Part shown: piece after piece, positions 1 through 13,022 of the stretch
Numbering within the stretch: position 1 is the first letter of the stretch
How the letters are laid out: each line of letters begins with the position of its first letter
Source: Sipunculus nudus
Taxonomy: Eukaryota > Annelida > Sipuncula > Golfingiida > Sipunculidae
DNA: 64,000 nucleotides
Assembly (NCBI GenBank): GCA_026874595.1
Contig: CM049316.1
Location: forward strand, 32,779,339 to 32,843,338
Direction of reading: 5' to 3'
The notes under the pieces: generated by a model
The model's database searches: none
The model's input: only the letters and a program-made list of their open reading frames with translations
What the model was told of the DNA's origin: nothing
Translations under genes and position numbers: made by a program

Positions 1-415
1 AGAGGAAACTGAGTAGACAAAATGACGATCGGAAAAGTACTTTTTGTTCAACGCATCTTAATATCATGTTCAGAAAAAATCCATAGAGAGGGGAGGTTTA
101 TAGGGGCGGATCAATTCACTTCTACATCAATAGTTGGTTCAAAATAGTTTGTGGATGGACTTTCTCAGGTCCCTTAGAGTTTTTTCGCCCGATTAATTCA
201 TTTTAAATGCTTAAAGTTACGAAAATACCAGAAAGGACATGGACATATCCGCATACAAAAATATAGAAACCCCAGTATCGAAAGGAGAAAAGCCGACCTT
301 AGTGCAGGGCATATAGCCAACAAGGCAAACAGAAAAACAATAATACAAAGGTAGCAAGTAACTGTACCACCTTCTGCAAATCTGTTGTCCAACATTAAAT
401 ACATATATTTATCAC

Positions 416-544
416 CTGTAGATACAAGACAACCCAAGCGTTCATGGAGATTCATTACTGCATCAAGGGCTTTGTAAACCGTCGCCTGGACTCTTGTAAT
501 GCTGATGTGTCGGCGAATAGGGCGAGCAGGAATACACGAACACT
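416..544 (-). CDS. Possible internal exon, unknown protein
   Basis: I do not recognise this protein. On the minus strand an acceptor-like tract (TTTTAATTTCTTAG) precedes position 544, and the exon would end at 416 before a donor-like ACAG|GTGATA. The enclosed 129 bases stay open and read about 43 residues, including CSCIPARPIRRHISIT and ALDAVMNLHERLGCLVST. The exon would be phase 1 at both ends, the phase common for shuffled extracellular modules. Base composition is less AT-rich than the flanks. The frame stays open past the donor to 198 and there encodes a hydrophobic stretch, but it has no ATG upstream, so an internal exon or gene relic fits better than a single-exon gene. Splice sites and frame are seen; the exon call is inference. 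Confidence 0.3.
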
Positions 545-958
545 CTAAGAAATTAAAACTGCATTCTACAGAATGCAAGACTCCGCTAAATGGGGGTTTC
601 TATTGCTCCTCAATGTGTTTGCATTCACTTATTGAGCCCGAATTCCCAATGTCATTAGTGCATGAGTAACCCTACTTTGGCAAATATTCCTTAATGGCGT
701 TCCTGAATCCGAATCATGTGACGGATCTATACCCAAATATAATCGATTCTGTATTTGCCCATATACGAAATGACCTGGAAATTTCATAAATTCCCTATAT
801 GATTGCGTGAATGTTGTGTGTGAACAAACACACACACACAAATAAATATACACAGGAAGGGAATAAACGTAAAATACCTTCCTGGTCGAGGCAATTAGTT
901 TTAGACTACATGGACACCTCCGCCTTTATCCTGATCAAACTTTATTATCATTGATTTG
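545..958. other. No recognised feature
   Basis: Apart from a short (AC)n tract near 829-840 I see no gene, repeat unit or RNA signature here. Confidence 0.5.
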
Positions 959-959
959 G

Positions 960-1325
960 TCGAGTCAAAACCATTCGAGTCCAAGTCCGAGTCCGTAAGT
1001 TTGAGTCCAAGTCCACCTCCTTCGGGTTAGTTACCTTAGTTTGCATGCGTTTCTAAACTAAAAGTTTGATTACATTTTGCTCCCGATGCAGATCTATAGC
1101 TTGGTATGTAGTCATTATTTAGTGTTCTACTGGTATTTAGCACATGCCTAAAAAGTCTTCTAGTATGTGAAAGAGTGTTTTACTGGACTCGAGAAGTCCA
1201 TTCCTTACGAGATCAATTTCTCGAATCCTTACCTTCGAGTACACGTCCGAGTCCAGGACCCTCGAGTCCAAGTCCGGGTCCATAAAATGTGGACTCGATC
1301 GAGTCCAGGTCCGGACTGTGGACTT
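960..1325 (+). repeat. GAGTCC-rich dispersed repeat, copy 1
   Basis: Two clusters (about 960-1020 and 1185-1325) are built from overlapping GAGTCC, AAGTCC, CGAGTC and GGACTCGA words in irregular order. The same vocabulary recurs at 20360-20800 mainly in the opposite sense (GGACTTGGACTCGAG). The motif is itself partly palindromic (GGACTCGAGTCC). No protein is indicated; the open frame across it has no coding character. It is probably a degenerated minisatellite inside a dispersed element. Confidence 0.6.
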
Positions 1326-1496
1326 ATATCACTGTTTCTAATTTTCCATACACAGTGCCAAGGATTTTTTCACACATTTATTTTGATAAACACCCCTCTC
1401 TGTGATTAATATGGCAATAACCTCAAGGCGCCGTCATGCTGTTAACTGTCTTCTGAGTTAAATGAAGAACATGGTTGATTCTTTGTCCAAGGTATA

Positions 1497-1684
1497 ATGG
1501 TTCCTGATATTTTCATGACCATTTTCGGATCTGGATTTACCATAAAAACAAACATGGATAGATACTATCATTTTTACAAAAACATGTATGATGGTTCCTG
1601 ATATTTTCATGGCTATTTTTGTATGAGGATTAACCTTAAGAAGATGGATAGATACTATTATTTTTACAAAAAAACATTATCCTT
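1497..1684 (+). repeat. Two-copy direct repeat, 94-bp period
   Basis: The words ATGGTTCCTGATATTTTCAT at 1497 and 1591, followed by GGATAGATACTAT and TTTTTACAAAAA, recur exactly 94 bases apart. The second copy differs by scattered substitutions, so the duplication is not recent. Confidence 0.75.
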
Positions 1685-2046
1685 GTTCACTTTTATTTGC
1701 TTCATCATCGATGGCGTTCATTTTACTATTTTTTAAGATGGAATGAAACAATATTTTTAGAAATTTGTCATTCATTGATAAAATCTCTACAAAAGATTTA
1801 ATACATAAGATACATTTGCTTGCACCATTTCGGAATCATCCTAAAAACCCAGGCGAGCCGACGTGTAATACCAAAAGGACAGCTACAAATGAAATTGCAG
1901 TTTCAGTGATGGGTTCATAAGATGAAGTCCTGAGACATATTGATCAAACCCGATCCCGATGCGTTTCCCTACAGTATTTGCATTCACTTAGGAAGAGCCA
2001 ATTCAACCACGTCGCATTCTTTGAATTGCATTCATTTGTGTGTGAA

Positions 2047-2053
2047 TATATAT

Positions 2054-2102
<49 letters not shown>

Positions 2103-2109
2103 TAATATG
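2047..2109. repeat. (AT)n array
   Basis: Near-uninterrupted AT dinucleotides with two AAT slips. Confidence 0.95.
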
Positions 2110-2242
2110 TTTGAGGATTGTAAACAATTTAGGGCAATATTATGTTAGAACATCTCCATTACAAAAACTTCTTTGGAAACATCCTATGTCAGCAACAGCA
2201 ACTTACACCATCTCATTATTTCATAGAAAGTAATTATGTATA

Positions 2243-2245
2243 TAT

Positions 2246-2301
<56 letters not shown>
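2243..2301. repeat. Compound (AC)n(AT)n array
   Basis: An AC tract runs directly into an AT tract, the usual form of a compound microsatellite in this window. Confidence 0.95.
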
Positions 2302-2304
<3 letters not shown>

Positions 2305-2309
2305 AGGAA

Positions 2310-3866
2310 TATAACCATCCGCCAAGTTCTCTCATACGTATTTTATTTATTTCGAACATTCCCTATACTACTTAACTCGGAACCTGCACCACTCGTTCAA
2401 GCATATGTACAAGCAAACTTTTAATGTTAACTTTTAACTTCAGAACAGCATAGCAAGGGTAAGTACGAGGCTTTAGATTTGAACTCAGAATCTTTTTAAC
2501 GATAACAATGCTATTTATTACACCCGCCACTACTCTGCAAGTAATCAGACAGACGTTTTCGAACGAAATATGTTTCATAAAATATATTGTATTAAACACA
2601 TGAGGAACACAGCAATTATTACAAAATTATCAACCTAATTAAGAACAGCTATAGCTCAGTGGTTTAAACAGTGAGGAGAGCTGCTTTACATCAGAATATT
2701 TCCCTAAATTCCATTATTATGACGTAGTTTTTGCTTGGTTAAATTTGGACACTTATACACATTGCTAAAGACGATAAACGATGACTGTTAAGCGACCCCA
2801 CCACGCAGACATCGGCAGCCATAACACGCTCGGTAGCGGCGGGACCGCGAGAAACATGTCATTGTAGAGCATGGATCGATATTGCAAAGTCAAAATTCAT
2901 AACTGAGAGTTCTAAGATAAAAAACCTAAACTATTGGCCAACGAAACTAGAGGATATACTGTCAACAATGTGTGTGTGTGTTCATCATATCCATTTTTTC
3001 TCCGATTCGAAAAATATGTCACCGAACGATGCACCTGTAGGAAAGGAAAAGAGTATAAAATCTAGTTTTCTAGAGTTAAATTTAAAGTTAACTAAATGGA
3101 AAATGTGTTGATAGAGGTGTGTGCTTACTGAAATTCATTCAAAGAAAAGTGTGTCAGGCCAAACACACACGAAAATTAGTGTACTTGGACTTTAGAAACA
3201 AACAAAAAGTACGAGTACGAGTAGGCGAGTTTTTATTTAAACACAAAACCTGGATATTTGTCAGTTTACCTAGACAATAAAATAAATGATTTCTAGCTCT
3301 TGAAATGCTGTATATGATGAACTAAACAATTAGTCCAGTTTGCAGACCTTTAAAATATCTTATATAGAATTTGCACAAATTTGCAATATTACCGATGTCC
3401 TGGTCTTCACTGCAAAAACTAAATACTTACGCAAAAATATGAGACCGTAGAATAAAATTTTTTTTGTATGGCCTTACCTTTGATAGCGGACATGTTTTTT
3501 TTTTATTTTCTGCGAGCATATAAGGTTGTTCTGTTGTTCAAATACAAAGTCTGTTTAAATTCATGATGGCCGAAAATTTGATAAATGGAATTTATACCTA
3601 TATATCCGTCAGACTCTGCATCTCCAGCTTATTTCAAAAGAAACGTAATCTCGTTTCATTACGAAAAAAAAATTCAACAAGATTCACTCAATAATAAATA
3701 CTGTTGATCAAAGAAACGTTGCCTTTATATCGTGTTTTCCCAACCACTTGAAGAGATAAGTGGATGTTTCTCATATTCCTGGTAACGTGAATTTTTATCG
3801 TATTGTTTTATTATGAAATAAAACCCCAAAAAGTTCTCGCTGATCAAGAAAACGTTGATTATTCAT
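2310..3866. other. No recognised gene
   Basis: AT-rich, with many short poly-A/T runs. A weak tRNA-like word, TAGCTCAGTGG, lies near 2650 without a convincing B box. No open frame of coding character is seen. Confidence 0.5.
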
Positions 3867-3868
3867 GT

Positions 3869-4012
3869 CAAGTGGAACTTCTCCTATCGGGAACATCTTT
3901 AACAAGGGCACCTTATGGAGAGTGAAATCTATAACCACCCTACTAAAGACACCTCTCTATTGCGGGCAAAATATCCGGTCACGTCAGTGTCCGTAATTCG
4001 GAGGTTCTACTG
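3869..4012. mobile_element. Short MITE with AGTGGAAC/GTTCTACT ends
   Basis: The left end reads AGTGGAACTTCTCC and the right end GGAGGTTCTACTG, a diverged terminal inverted repeat enclosing about 140 bases with a GTGTCCG word near the right end. The CAGTGAAACC/GGACACC style matches the larger element at 32798-33960, so this is probably a minimal, decayed relative. The flanks (TTCATGTC left, TACATGGT right) are only partly alike, so the target duplication is uncertain. Confidence 0.45.
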
Positions 4013-4782
4013 TACATGGTTATGGGACTATTCAAAGTTAATTAGATTGGTTGCATTGTATTATTATTATTCCTGGTACTATTGTTGTTACCTCAGATGA
4101 TGGGGCAGTGTGAAAACACTCAATCCTAATTACAATCCAGTGATTTTATCTGGTTCTCTTTGTTACTTATGTTTATCCTCGCCGCTTGTCAGCTTATCAA
4201 TATAACCTGTAAGCATATGCTGAATTATTTATATTACAAGATATGACATCTAAAAGAGAAAATACTAAAGGTCTGAAATTTTGTCGCTATTGGTTATATA
4301 TTATAGCCTTGTTTACGAAAGTGCGCATATATATTCCATATATTTCTACCGAAGGTTACGTTTAGATAATGACCCAATAAAACACGCAACAAAACTCTAT
4401 TAGTTATCTTGTTTTCCAGAGAAAATACCAAATACCCCTAAAATTATCGTTAGGAATCGCTCACTTATTAAGCACGAATGGAACAAATAAGCTTAGATTG
4501 GTGACCTGGGGTTTACAGATAACATTGACAAGTTACGTTCTCTCTCGAGTCATTTCACAACGGCAGCGCGTCGTCTTGGTTAAAAACTGTCCGAATCATT
4601 AATTTAAGAAATGAATCTTTGGAGCTGAACCTTTAGTGTAGGAACGTGACGCCCTAGGCGCTGATTGCGAACGTGAATCACTTTAGTAGTGATAATTAGA
4701 GAACATTTATCATAATTATGTTCAGAAGAAAGGGCTCGTTTCTTCTCATAATGGAGTATTACACTGCAAAATACTTAAGTGT

Positions 4783-5067
4783 TCATGTATTCTTGTCTAA
4801 AGCACGCCGCACTCTACATGTTAGCAAATCAAACACGTTTTTGAAATTTAGAAAATCAACAATTACACCCCAGGCGCCATTGATTGCGCCCATGAAAGAA
4901 ATCAAATACCAGGTTTCACTGATAAAATTCGGCTTTAATATTTTTTTTTTTAAATTTAACAATTCGTCAGCTCTGATGTCTTCCAAGTCAATGTTTTCGC
5001 AGTAATTGTCGCACTTAAGTCCTAGATCTGACTTCTGAGTTTCGTTTTCTCTGCCTCCCACATCCAC
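4783..5067 (-). pseudogene. Open segment resembling protein, no start codon
   Basis: On the minus strand about 95 codons are open between TAA codons. The translation has protein-like character: a charged first half (CENIDLEDIRADELLNLKKK) and a possible membrane or buried segment (ETWYLISFMGAINGAWGVIV). The frame has no ATG until residue ~60, and no convincing acceptor precedes it. I do not recognise a family. It could be a gene relic, a fragment of a repeat protein, or chance. Confidence 0.2.
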
Positions 5068-5069
5068 AT

Positions 5070-8000
5070 ATGAAAGTTATCAATATATTTTATATGCGGT
5101 ATTTCTGAAAAGCATCCTTAAATAATGACTTCCGGTTTCGCAGCTCTGCTGATGCAGTGCAATTAGTAGAAACATAATTGGGCTCCATTCATTGCCGTTG
5201 TCCATATTGATACATGTTTTTCATCAGCTAGAGTACTTGAAGGCTTAGAGGAGACACTTGTATCTGCAGAAGTCGTAACACCCTAAACTCCTAATTTTAC
5301 AAAGTAAAACTATCATTAAGTAATCCGTTTGTCCATGACGGACACTAGCACGTATTTAGCTGTTCTATTCTCATAGTGAGTGGGCAGATTATGGGATATT
5401 TCCATTAATGGAAGTATAAAGTAAATAAGTTGGTACTTAAAAAGGACTTCTCACAGAACTTGATAAATAACGTTAATGTAAAATACTTGTAACACCATGC
5501 GATTTCTAATAATAAAAAACAACGCATCAAAACAGAGCTCGCTGTGTGCCTGCACAAGTTTAATGCTCCATTTTGTAATACTGAATCGCTTTTCAATCTA
5601 TTTTCAATTTATGATTTCGATACAATTTTGCTGAAACTCAATTAAACTTTCAAGGTAATCCATAATTCAAGGTAAGGTCCCCAGAGACTGAAACCTAATG
5701 AGATTAACTGGTGTATGTGTGACATAAACTATACAAAACATTCTATTATTAAGTTTATTAAGTTTCTGAAAGTCAGTATAAAATACGGCATGTATACGGC
5801 AAACATTCTATGTGTACAAAGTGCTGTTGTATGGTAGCTATATAGGTTTTCCATTTTATTAAAAATACTATGAAAACTCGAAAAATTTGAGTAAGGTGTG
5901 TTGTACGTGTGTTTATAAATGGCGATCTCTCTTGAACTGGATGCCTGCTCTGCGTTCTTAATCTTCCCCATAATTTTCTATATCTTTAAGTTCCACAACA
6001 CTTGTGATTCGACCCCGTAAATATGCATGCAAATTCAAGTTATTATTAAACCTTCGTGTTCTGGTCTATAAGACTCGATACCTATTGACAATAAGCTTCC
6101 CTAGGCAGCATTTATTCTCAATAAGAGCACTTATGTTAAATGTTTCTGATCAATCAGGAATTACATTAATGATACTTAACAGAAAGCAATTAAACAAGAG
6201 TAAACTTAATTAGAATGATTTTCTTTCCCTTTCTAATGGAGTCTAATCTTTCCCTTAATGATTTGTTTTGCAAAACACAGACAGAAGACCAAAAATGTAA
6301 AACATTTATACTGTATTTTTTAGTAATTTATGTTCAATTGAACGAAGATACAATAGGTGATGCCTATCAAAATATTGAGCTAGGACTCTATTTGGGTGTG
6401 ACAACTTAACATCTATCCACACCATAACCAAGTCATCATTAAACGTGTAAAGAGACAAATATATGCGATCCATTTTTTTACAGTAAATCAAGTATCAACA
6501 CGTCGAGAAATTTATATATATTGCGAAAAAGGGCCTTAACTTTTATTAGTGACTCTGATAAAAAAAATCTATATCATCATATATGAATCCGACAGAATAT
6601 TTATCATAATAATTTAAATCTTTAATAACATAAATTATTCATGTATGTACCGCAAATATAGAGAGTGTGAGATATTACTAGACAATGTACGTACAGCTGC
6701 ATTCCGTTAATTTTTATTTGGCCCCAACAATATGTCACGGCTCCTATATTCTTATCGCTTAAAGATACTTCGTCACTTGAAATAATGCGTATCATTTTTC
6801 GCAATGAGTTCTCTTTGGGTAAATACAAACGTTTTCTGGCTTTCAGGCTTTTTGACTATTATTTTACCTGTTTTTATATATGGGTTTCCGTTCTTTATTT
6901 TGATTAATACAATCTACCCGTATCTGTTCATTATAACAAGACCTAATGGCCGAAGATACGATATTGCGCATGCACAGAAACCGGAATTCAAGGACCATTG
7001 ATGTATCTGTCATGAATCACATATGACTTATATATACATACCTATAATATAGGCTTTATACGTGCATAAATAAACGAAGACATCACCCGATATTGTTAGG
7101 TGTGATCAAAATTAACCTCAAATTACAATATAAGCACACCTCGTAACGTGGGCCATTAGACAAGAGACCTTGGACATTGAGATTATTAACAGATCAATGC
7201 CTCCCGATGCCTCTGTAATCGTAGAGTGCACTTCAATGAACTAGCAGGGAAGCACGCAGACAGAAAGACGTCGTTCTCTGAGCTCCGCAGCTGTAAAACA
7301 CAGCCCTGTAAGATGGAAGGATAACATTAAACCTGATTTACCTCACAGCGGAAAGACTTGTTGGGGCTATCAGTGAAATTAGCCCCTAATCATGATTTGT
7401 TTTCAGAAGTACCCGTCACATTTACTTGACGTGAGCGTATCGCCTTCCCGTCCGCTAGGGATTTTCTGTATTCAGACAGTCGGCATGGGTAGCTCCGTGA
7501 ACTATCTATATCCCACCGTTTAACTTGTGGCTCATCTACTTTCATTCCTTGCGATAGTTTCTTATTTGCCCCATTAGTTACCTTATGTTTGTTTGAAAGA
7601 AGTAAAATTTCTTATGAAAGTTTTGAAAGTTGAGAAAGTTAGCCCACGCAGTTTCTCACTGGATAAGGTTTGTTTTGAGAAGAAGCCCCCCCCCCTTTTT
7701 TTCAGTAACCTCAGAACCAAAAAAAAATCCCCCAAATAAGCAAGGAGTTGAGACCTCAGACCTGGCACTGATATCTTCCGATGATTTGCCTAATTGTTTT
7801 AGAACCCAACGATTTCAAATCCTCAACTCCCAGTATTTCTTCTCAAAATGCACGTCAAATGGATTTCATAACAAATTGATTTTAGCAATGGAAAAACACT
7901 TCATTTTTATTCCAATGTTGAATCCACAATATTGGTGGCGTCAATGACAGGAGGAAACATGTTTTGAGAGAATATCAATGCATAACTTTTAAATGGTGTG

Positions 8001-8878
8001 GTCCTTCTGTTAACTTCCAACGATAAGATAAATACGCTCAATGAGAGGTAAGTACAAAGAACAGTCAAATTATTTTGATGTGAGAGATTTCACGCCAAAT
8101 AAGGTGGGCGTAATATAATCCGGTCTATTATAATTTTATATATTTTTATTTCTACTTTCAGTTAACAGCAACATTATAAAGCCCGTATACTTATGAAAGG
8201 CACGGGGGCGGCAAGGAAGCCAGTAAAGGCCGTTATGTTTGGTTTTCACATCTGCGCTTTGAGCCTTTACTTTCGAATCTAAACGGGAAAACGGAATCTT
8301 TGAACGTGGGCCTAATCACAGTCAATTCTCCTTTAAGCAGTGCCGCTTAAACATGTTGGGAAAGAAAAAATCTTCTTAAACATCATTAGCGTTTTACTTC
8401 ATATTGTTTCGAGCTACATGTTTCAAGTACTGTTCGGCGAAGGCGGTATATCTGTAGAAAAATCAAATAATACCTAAGTAAATGGGAATGTATATAGGAA
8501 CATGTCAGTTCAGTATTTAATAAATTACTATTCTTTTGAATACCTCTATGCATAGAATTTAAAACTGTTTAAAATTTAAAAAGCTAAATAGATCTGAAGA
8601 CATCTAGGGAGTGAAACAAATATCATTCGAGTAATTAAAGGAAATGCATATTAAAGCAATTTCATAAACAATTATGCTTTTAACCGTTTTTTTGGAGCAA
8701 ATGCATATTGCGTCTCCAGTTTCGGACTTGTTAATTCGCACAGCGGCATTCATTTATAGAGCATCGTAGGTATTAATAAAAATGTGTGTATTATTTATAA
8801 TTAAAACATCAATACATTTAATATTCATTTCTTTAGATCTCCCAAGGCAGCGGATGACTCGCAGACACACAAACACAC

Positions 8879-8880
<2 letters not shown>
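5070..8880. other. Long stretch without recognised features
   Basis: About 3.8 kb of AT-rich DNA. I find only short homopolymers, for example a C tract at 7686-7694, and unrelated short open frames on both strands. The 7200-7500 part is slightly less AT-rich but carries no motif I can name. Confidence 0.5.

Positions 8881-8915
<35 letters not shown>
8881..8915. repeat. (AT)n array
   Basis: A pure AT tract directly after a CA-rich stretch. Confidence 0.95.
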
Positions 8916-8918
<3 letters not shown>

Positions 8919-8992
8919 CTTTAATTCTATTCATAAATAAATTTCATTTGCACTAGATAAAAATTAAATTATTCTCTGAATAGTGTGTGTGT

Positions 8993-9092
8993 GGGGGGGG
9001 GGGGGGGAGAGGAGTTAACATTGACCATTCCCCCCTTGCCAAATGGTGGGGGATATACACCCCATCCCACCTATATTGACACCCCTGTTTCT
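8993..9092 (-). repeat. Dispersed poly-G/C repeat, minus copy
   Basis: A 15-base G run following (GT)n leads into CCCCCCTTGCC and GGTGGGGGATATACACCCC. Read on the minus strand, this matches 27562-27657 in order: a GGGTATCAATA-like start, then ATATCCCCCAC, then GCAAGGGGGG. The pair is therefore one repeat family in opposite orientations. Confidence 0.6.
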
Positions 9093-9099
9093 ACAAAAC

Positions 9100-11820
9100 A
9101 ATAATACATCCAGAGTATCTCAAAGAATCCAGGAATCTGATTATTCGTCTGAAAAAAACATGTAGGTATAATTTGAGATAAATGGTATTTTAACAATAAT
9201 TTACAAGTTCGATAACAAATATCACAAATGTCTCTTTTGAGTGGTTAAATAGAGTATGATAATATCATTCGTTATACACTTAAGCCGACACTGTCAGTCG
9301 GGGTTTTTATAAAATCAATAAGCTAAAAGCAGAAAGATATATATGCGCCTGAAAGGTTTGTAGTTTGACTTCAGGTCTTTCAATAAACGGGAATTATTAT
9401 TACCTGGCAGTTGTATGCGTTTCACTTTCCTCTTTCATGTCGCAAAACACCTAATATCAAATATACATTTAATGTAAGATCTATACAGATTCTCTTATGT
9501 GAACGTCCCCTTTCATCACCAAGTACAGAACTTAACTCTTATGACCTCAGTACTGGGCAAGAGAGAGCGGCTCTCAGTTTTTCCCTTTTTACCGCCTAGA
9601 TCGATGAAGTTGGATTCTAGTTCAGGACAATTTCTTTCGCTGCCGTGTATATTTATTCTTTATGTAGAAGTAGAAAAAAGTTTCAACATTTTCAATGTTC
9701 TGTTAACAAAAAAAGTACAATGTGGATTTGAGATTTGAACGACGGATCCTTGTGTATCTATAACTTCTCCATTCTAAGTGTACGTCGTACACGTTTAGCA
9801 TTCTGGCGTCGTTCTGACTTTTAGCGTTATATGAGTTTGCTGGTATACACCTGAATGTAAAAATTATTTCGTCCATGGCACTTGGCTTAACCTGTGTGAG
9901 AGGGTATAACTGCAGATTACTATCTGTGATCAGACATGTTATTGACAATATTAATAACTGTGTTTCACATACCTTGCCCCATTCTTTATAAAAGATAAAG
10001 GAACCGTAATCAAATTACCAACTGGCTTAAAGTACATCTTACGCACCTGTAAAACGTGTTAAAATAGTTACGGGAATTGTATTGACACGTTAATGTAAAT
10101 AAGGATCAATAAAAACTTGCTTGATGCAATAGACCTGTTCCACAAATATGCAAAATACGAGTTATAATTGTGTGCAGTGTTCGGGTCCAGTGATTCAATA
10201 TGCCGGCTTTGTAAAGCGAAATTAAATGCAATTAAACCAGAGGCTCCTACAGTTACCATGTCGTAACAGGTAAAATAGTAATTTTTATTTTATAATTTAA
10301 GATAACTATATATGACTGCTCCTGTAAATATCACGAATCGGAACATACGTCGCCAGCAGGAGACGCCAGCGAGAGGGAATACGTTTATTATTTCCTTAGT
10401 TGACCAGTCCCATCCTTTCCCTGTATTTCTTTCACAACAAAATTCAGTTTATACTGAACATTGTTGATATATATTGGCGATATATAAGATATATTGCATA
10501 TATGTCTCCATTACAATTTGAAGGAGAATTATACTATTTAATATACGAGGCTTAACTATAATTTACAAGTTGGCATTATAGCCTACCTTTAAAGATTTCC
10601 TCTAATAGAAAGCCCACCATGTCAGAACCATGGATGTGTACATTGTAAACATCCCATAACCAGACCCTTCACTGCGAGGTAATGTATATGGATTGAAGTG
10701 TGAAACCTTTCCACAACTTAAGATCATATATAATATACTCAAAATGTATCTCGGACCACTCAGTGTCAATCAATATTTGACGCCTTGCGATGACGTCAGA
10801 GTGGTCGCTTGTCAAAACAAACCACTGATTTTGGACAATCCCGGGTTCCTTCCAGTTGCATGTCCCAAGAGAACGCCGCCTGGTGTTCGTCAGACGCATT
10901 AGTTACCATATTGCTCATAAAAGAAAAATCCTTTTCATGTCGGGAAGCAAAAGAACGCTTGAGTGGAAAGATTGCGTAATTACTTTTGCCCCTGCGTCGC
11001 ATTTCTGCCTTGAAATGATCCGAGTTGGGATTTGGGTTACTCGTTTAAATCCCTTAAGGTTTCCGCATTCGCCCCGGCCATGATAGAGAAAAGGGATAGA
11101 CGCAACATGGGAGTACATTGTATTATCCGAATAAATGATGCGATATCGTTATTGCCTAGGAAATCATTGTCAGTCATATTATTATAACATCAACCCTGAA
11201 TGCACTGATGATATAGCGCACAATAATGATATTGGCTTCAGCGGGTTTGCCTGGTCACAATAGTATGGCTATTATTATGTTATATAATATAGCGTCTCCG
11301 ACTCATTGAATAATTGTATTATTTGAGGTAACGGAAGTAATGATTGAAAGGGTAAGAGTAAAAGACGTGTATGAACAGGATAGGTATATGTCGTGAAAGC
11401 GATTGGACGCGATGGAGGCCATGTTTTATAGAAATGAGATTTTACGGGTTACCATCTGTTTAAATGCGTAATTTAAGGGCTATAGACATTTTCCTTTGCT
11501 TTTAAATTTTACATTTTGAACTGGTCCATTTTTCAACACATCGATCGCATCTTTACTCCGTACTTTCATTCCCTGACAGGTTTATTTCTCCCAGGGTCTC
11601 ATACTGCACATGGGGTTGCCATTTTGCTTACACACTAAAACCCAGATGTCAGAGGTCGAATGACAAAATTATGGGTTAACCAATGGTCCACGAAATAATA
11701 AAATGCTTCTTAAATAATCTTTTTACGAGCATGAAAAGTACTGGGAGAAAGCCGAACTTAACATTTCCTTAATCAGTATTGTGCCTACGAAATGAATGCA
11801 CAAAGCATCTTGTGAGTCTA
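9100..11820. other. No recognised gene
   Basis: Mostly AT-rich. A less AT-rich patch at 10780-11110 is open on both strands in overlapping frames, but none shows a domain, a signal peptide or convincing splice sites. Confidence 0.45.
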
Positions 11821-11827
11821 AAAATTC

Positions 11828-12100
11828 TTAACTGTCTTTTAAGCCAAATTTATGATCGGCTAGAATTACCGCCTCATGGATGCAGGTGTATGGTGGCTTG
11901 TTTGCAGCTACACACATGCTAGTCTCTGTTACACAGGGACTTCCTGGTTTTGGTACAAATTTAGGCTGACGGAACAAACTCTGGTACTCGGAAACCATGT
12001 GAGACATGTATTCCTGGCAGTAATAATAATTATAGCCTTGTAACAAAAACAGGTTATGTTTTCCAAACCGCTCTTGTCTGTTTGTTTGCTCGCGTTCCAT
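11828..12100 (-). CDS. Possible terminal exon, cysteine-containing unknown
   Basis: A minus-strand frame of 90 codons begins with an ATG in good context (AGAATGGAA) and ends at TAA. I do not recognise it. The last ~69 residues look protein-like, with GSPCVTETSMCVAANKPPYTC carrying three closely spaced cysteines. A pyrimidine tract and ACAAG at 12037 could serve as an acceptor, making 12036-11828 a last exon rather than a full gene. The residues encoded ahead of that point (MEREQTNRQERFGKHN) are polar and not a signal peptide, which favours the exon reading. A chance frame remains possible. Confidence 0.3.
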   Translation of the reverse strand: MEREQTNRQERFGKHNLFLLQGYNYYYCQEYMSHMVSEYQSLFRQPKFVPKPGSPCVTETSMCVAANKPPYTCIHEAVILADHKFGLKDS

Positions 12101-12345
12101 TCTAATCCACCAATAAATATTATTGTTCCAACAGTATATATTTCTATTTCTAAATGAGTTCAGAAAACCGAAACTTTAAAAGATTTTAAAAAATTATATT
12201 TAGGGAAAAATGAAGTTTACATAATTATAAGTTTTGTATGGTTATTTTCCCCGAATGTTTTATGTTAAACCCACCGGAAAGACAAAAGCGATTATGGTTG
12301 ACCTCACAGTTTTCAAATGAACGATGTTCTTAGGTGGTAAAAGTG

Positions 12346-12392
12346 TGACATTCTACGGTTGTACAGGTATGACATTCTACGATGGTATAGGT
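12346..12392 (+). repeat. Short direct repeat, 24-bp period
   Basis: TGACATTCTACG occurs at 12346 and 12370, each followed by a similar GTAYAGGT word. Confidence 0.7.
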
Positions 12393-12399
12393 TTTTAGA

Positions 12400-12966
12400 T
12401 CGACTAGACGAGATTCAAACCTCCCGACAATGGATATAAAAGTATTATCCTACTGTTATTTGTGGATGAGGGCGCGGTCATCCCAAAAAAAAGTTCCTCC
12501 TGTTTCTACTTGGAATATTAAGGTCGAATGGCCGGTCTCTTTGCAGAGAAATTATAAGAGTATCATTCGTCCTGCTTGCATTGCTTGCTTAAATTTCTTT
12601 AAATATAAACGCGATTCACTGGCAGATCACACTGTTATTTCTCTGGAATTGTGAAATGCGTCTACGCTATAACATCTTCCATTTCCCATGAGATATTCTC
12701 AAAGAATGATTGAACGTCCATCAAAGGCGATTTCTGTATACCGGCAGGACAGCTGGCAAAACTATGTTGGGAAATAACCAAACGGTGGAGAGCTCCGTGA
12801 ACTGACCTCAAAAGCCAAACCAGCCATGTACCATTGTCCCAGGAGTTTACGTTTAGGAAGTCTGCCGCCTTTTGTAGAATGCAAATGAATGCCTCACCAT
12901 TCCTGGCTTTTCAATGAGCATTATTTTCTGACTGATATTTTACATTTTTTTAGATATATTTTATCT

Positions 12967-12970
<4 letters not shown>
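12400..12970. other. No recognised feature
   Basis: No gene or repeat recognised. A 74-codon frame at 12430 has no coding character. Confidence 0.45.

Positions 12971-12971
<1 letters not shown>

Positions 12972-13018
<47 letters not shown>
12972..13018. repeat. (AT)n array abutting an LTR end
   Basis: A pure AT tract that stops exactly where the LTR terminus TGTTAC begins at 13019. Confidence 0.9.

Positions 13019-13022
<4 letters not shown>

Noticed and set aside
2640-2690. tRNA-like word TAGCTCAGTGG
   Set aside because: Only an A-box-like word; no B box or foldable acceptor stem could be identified.
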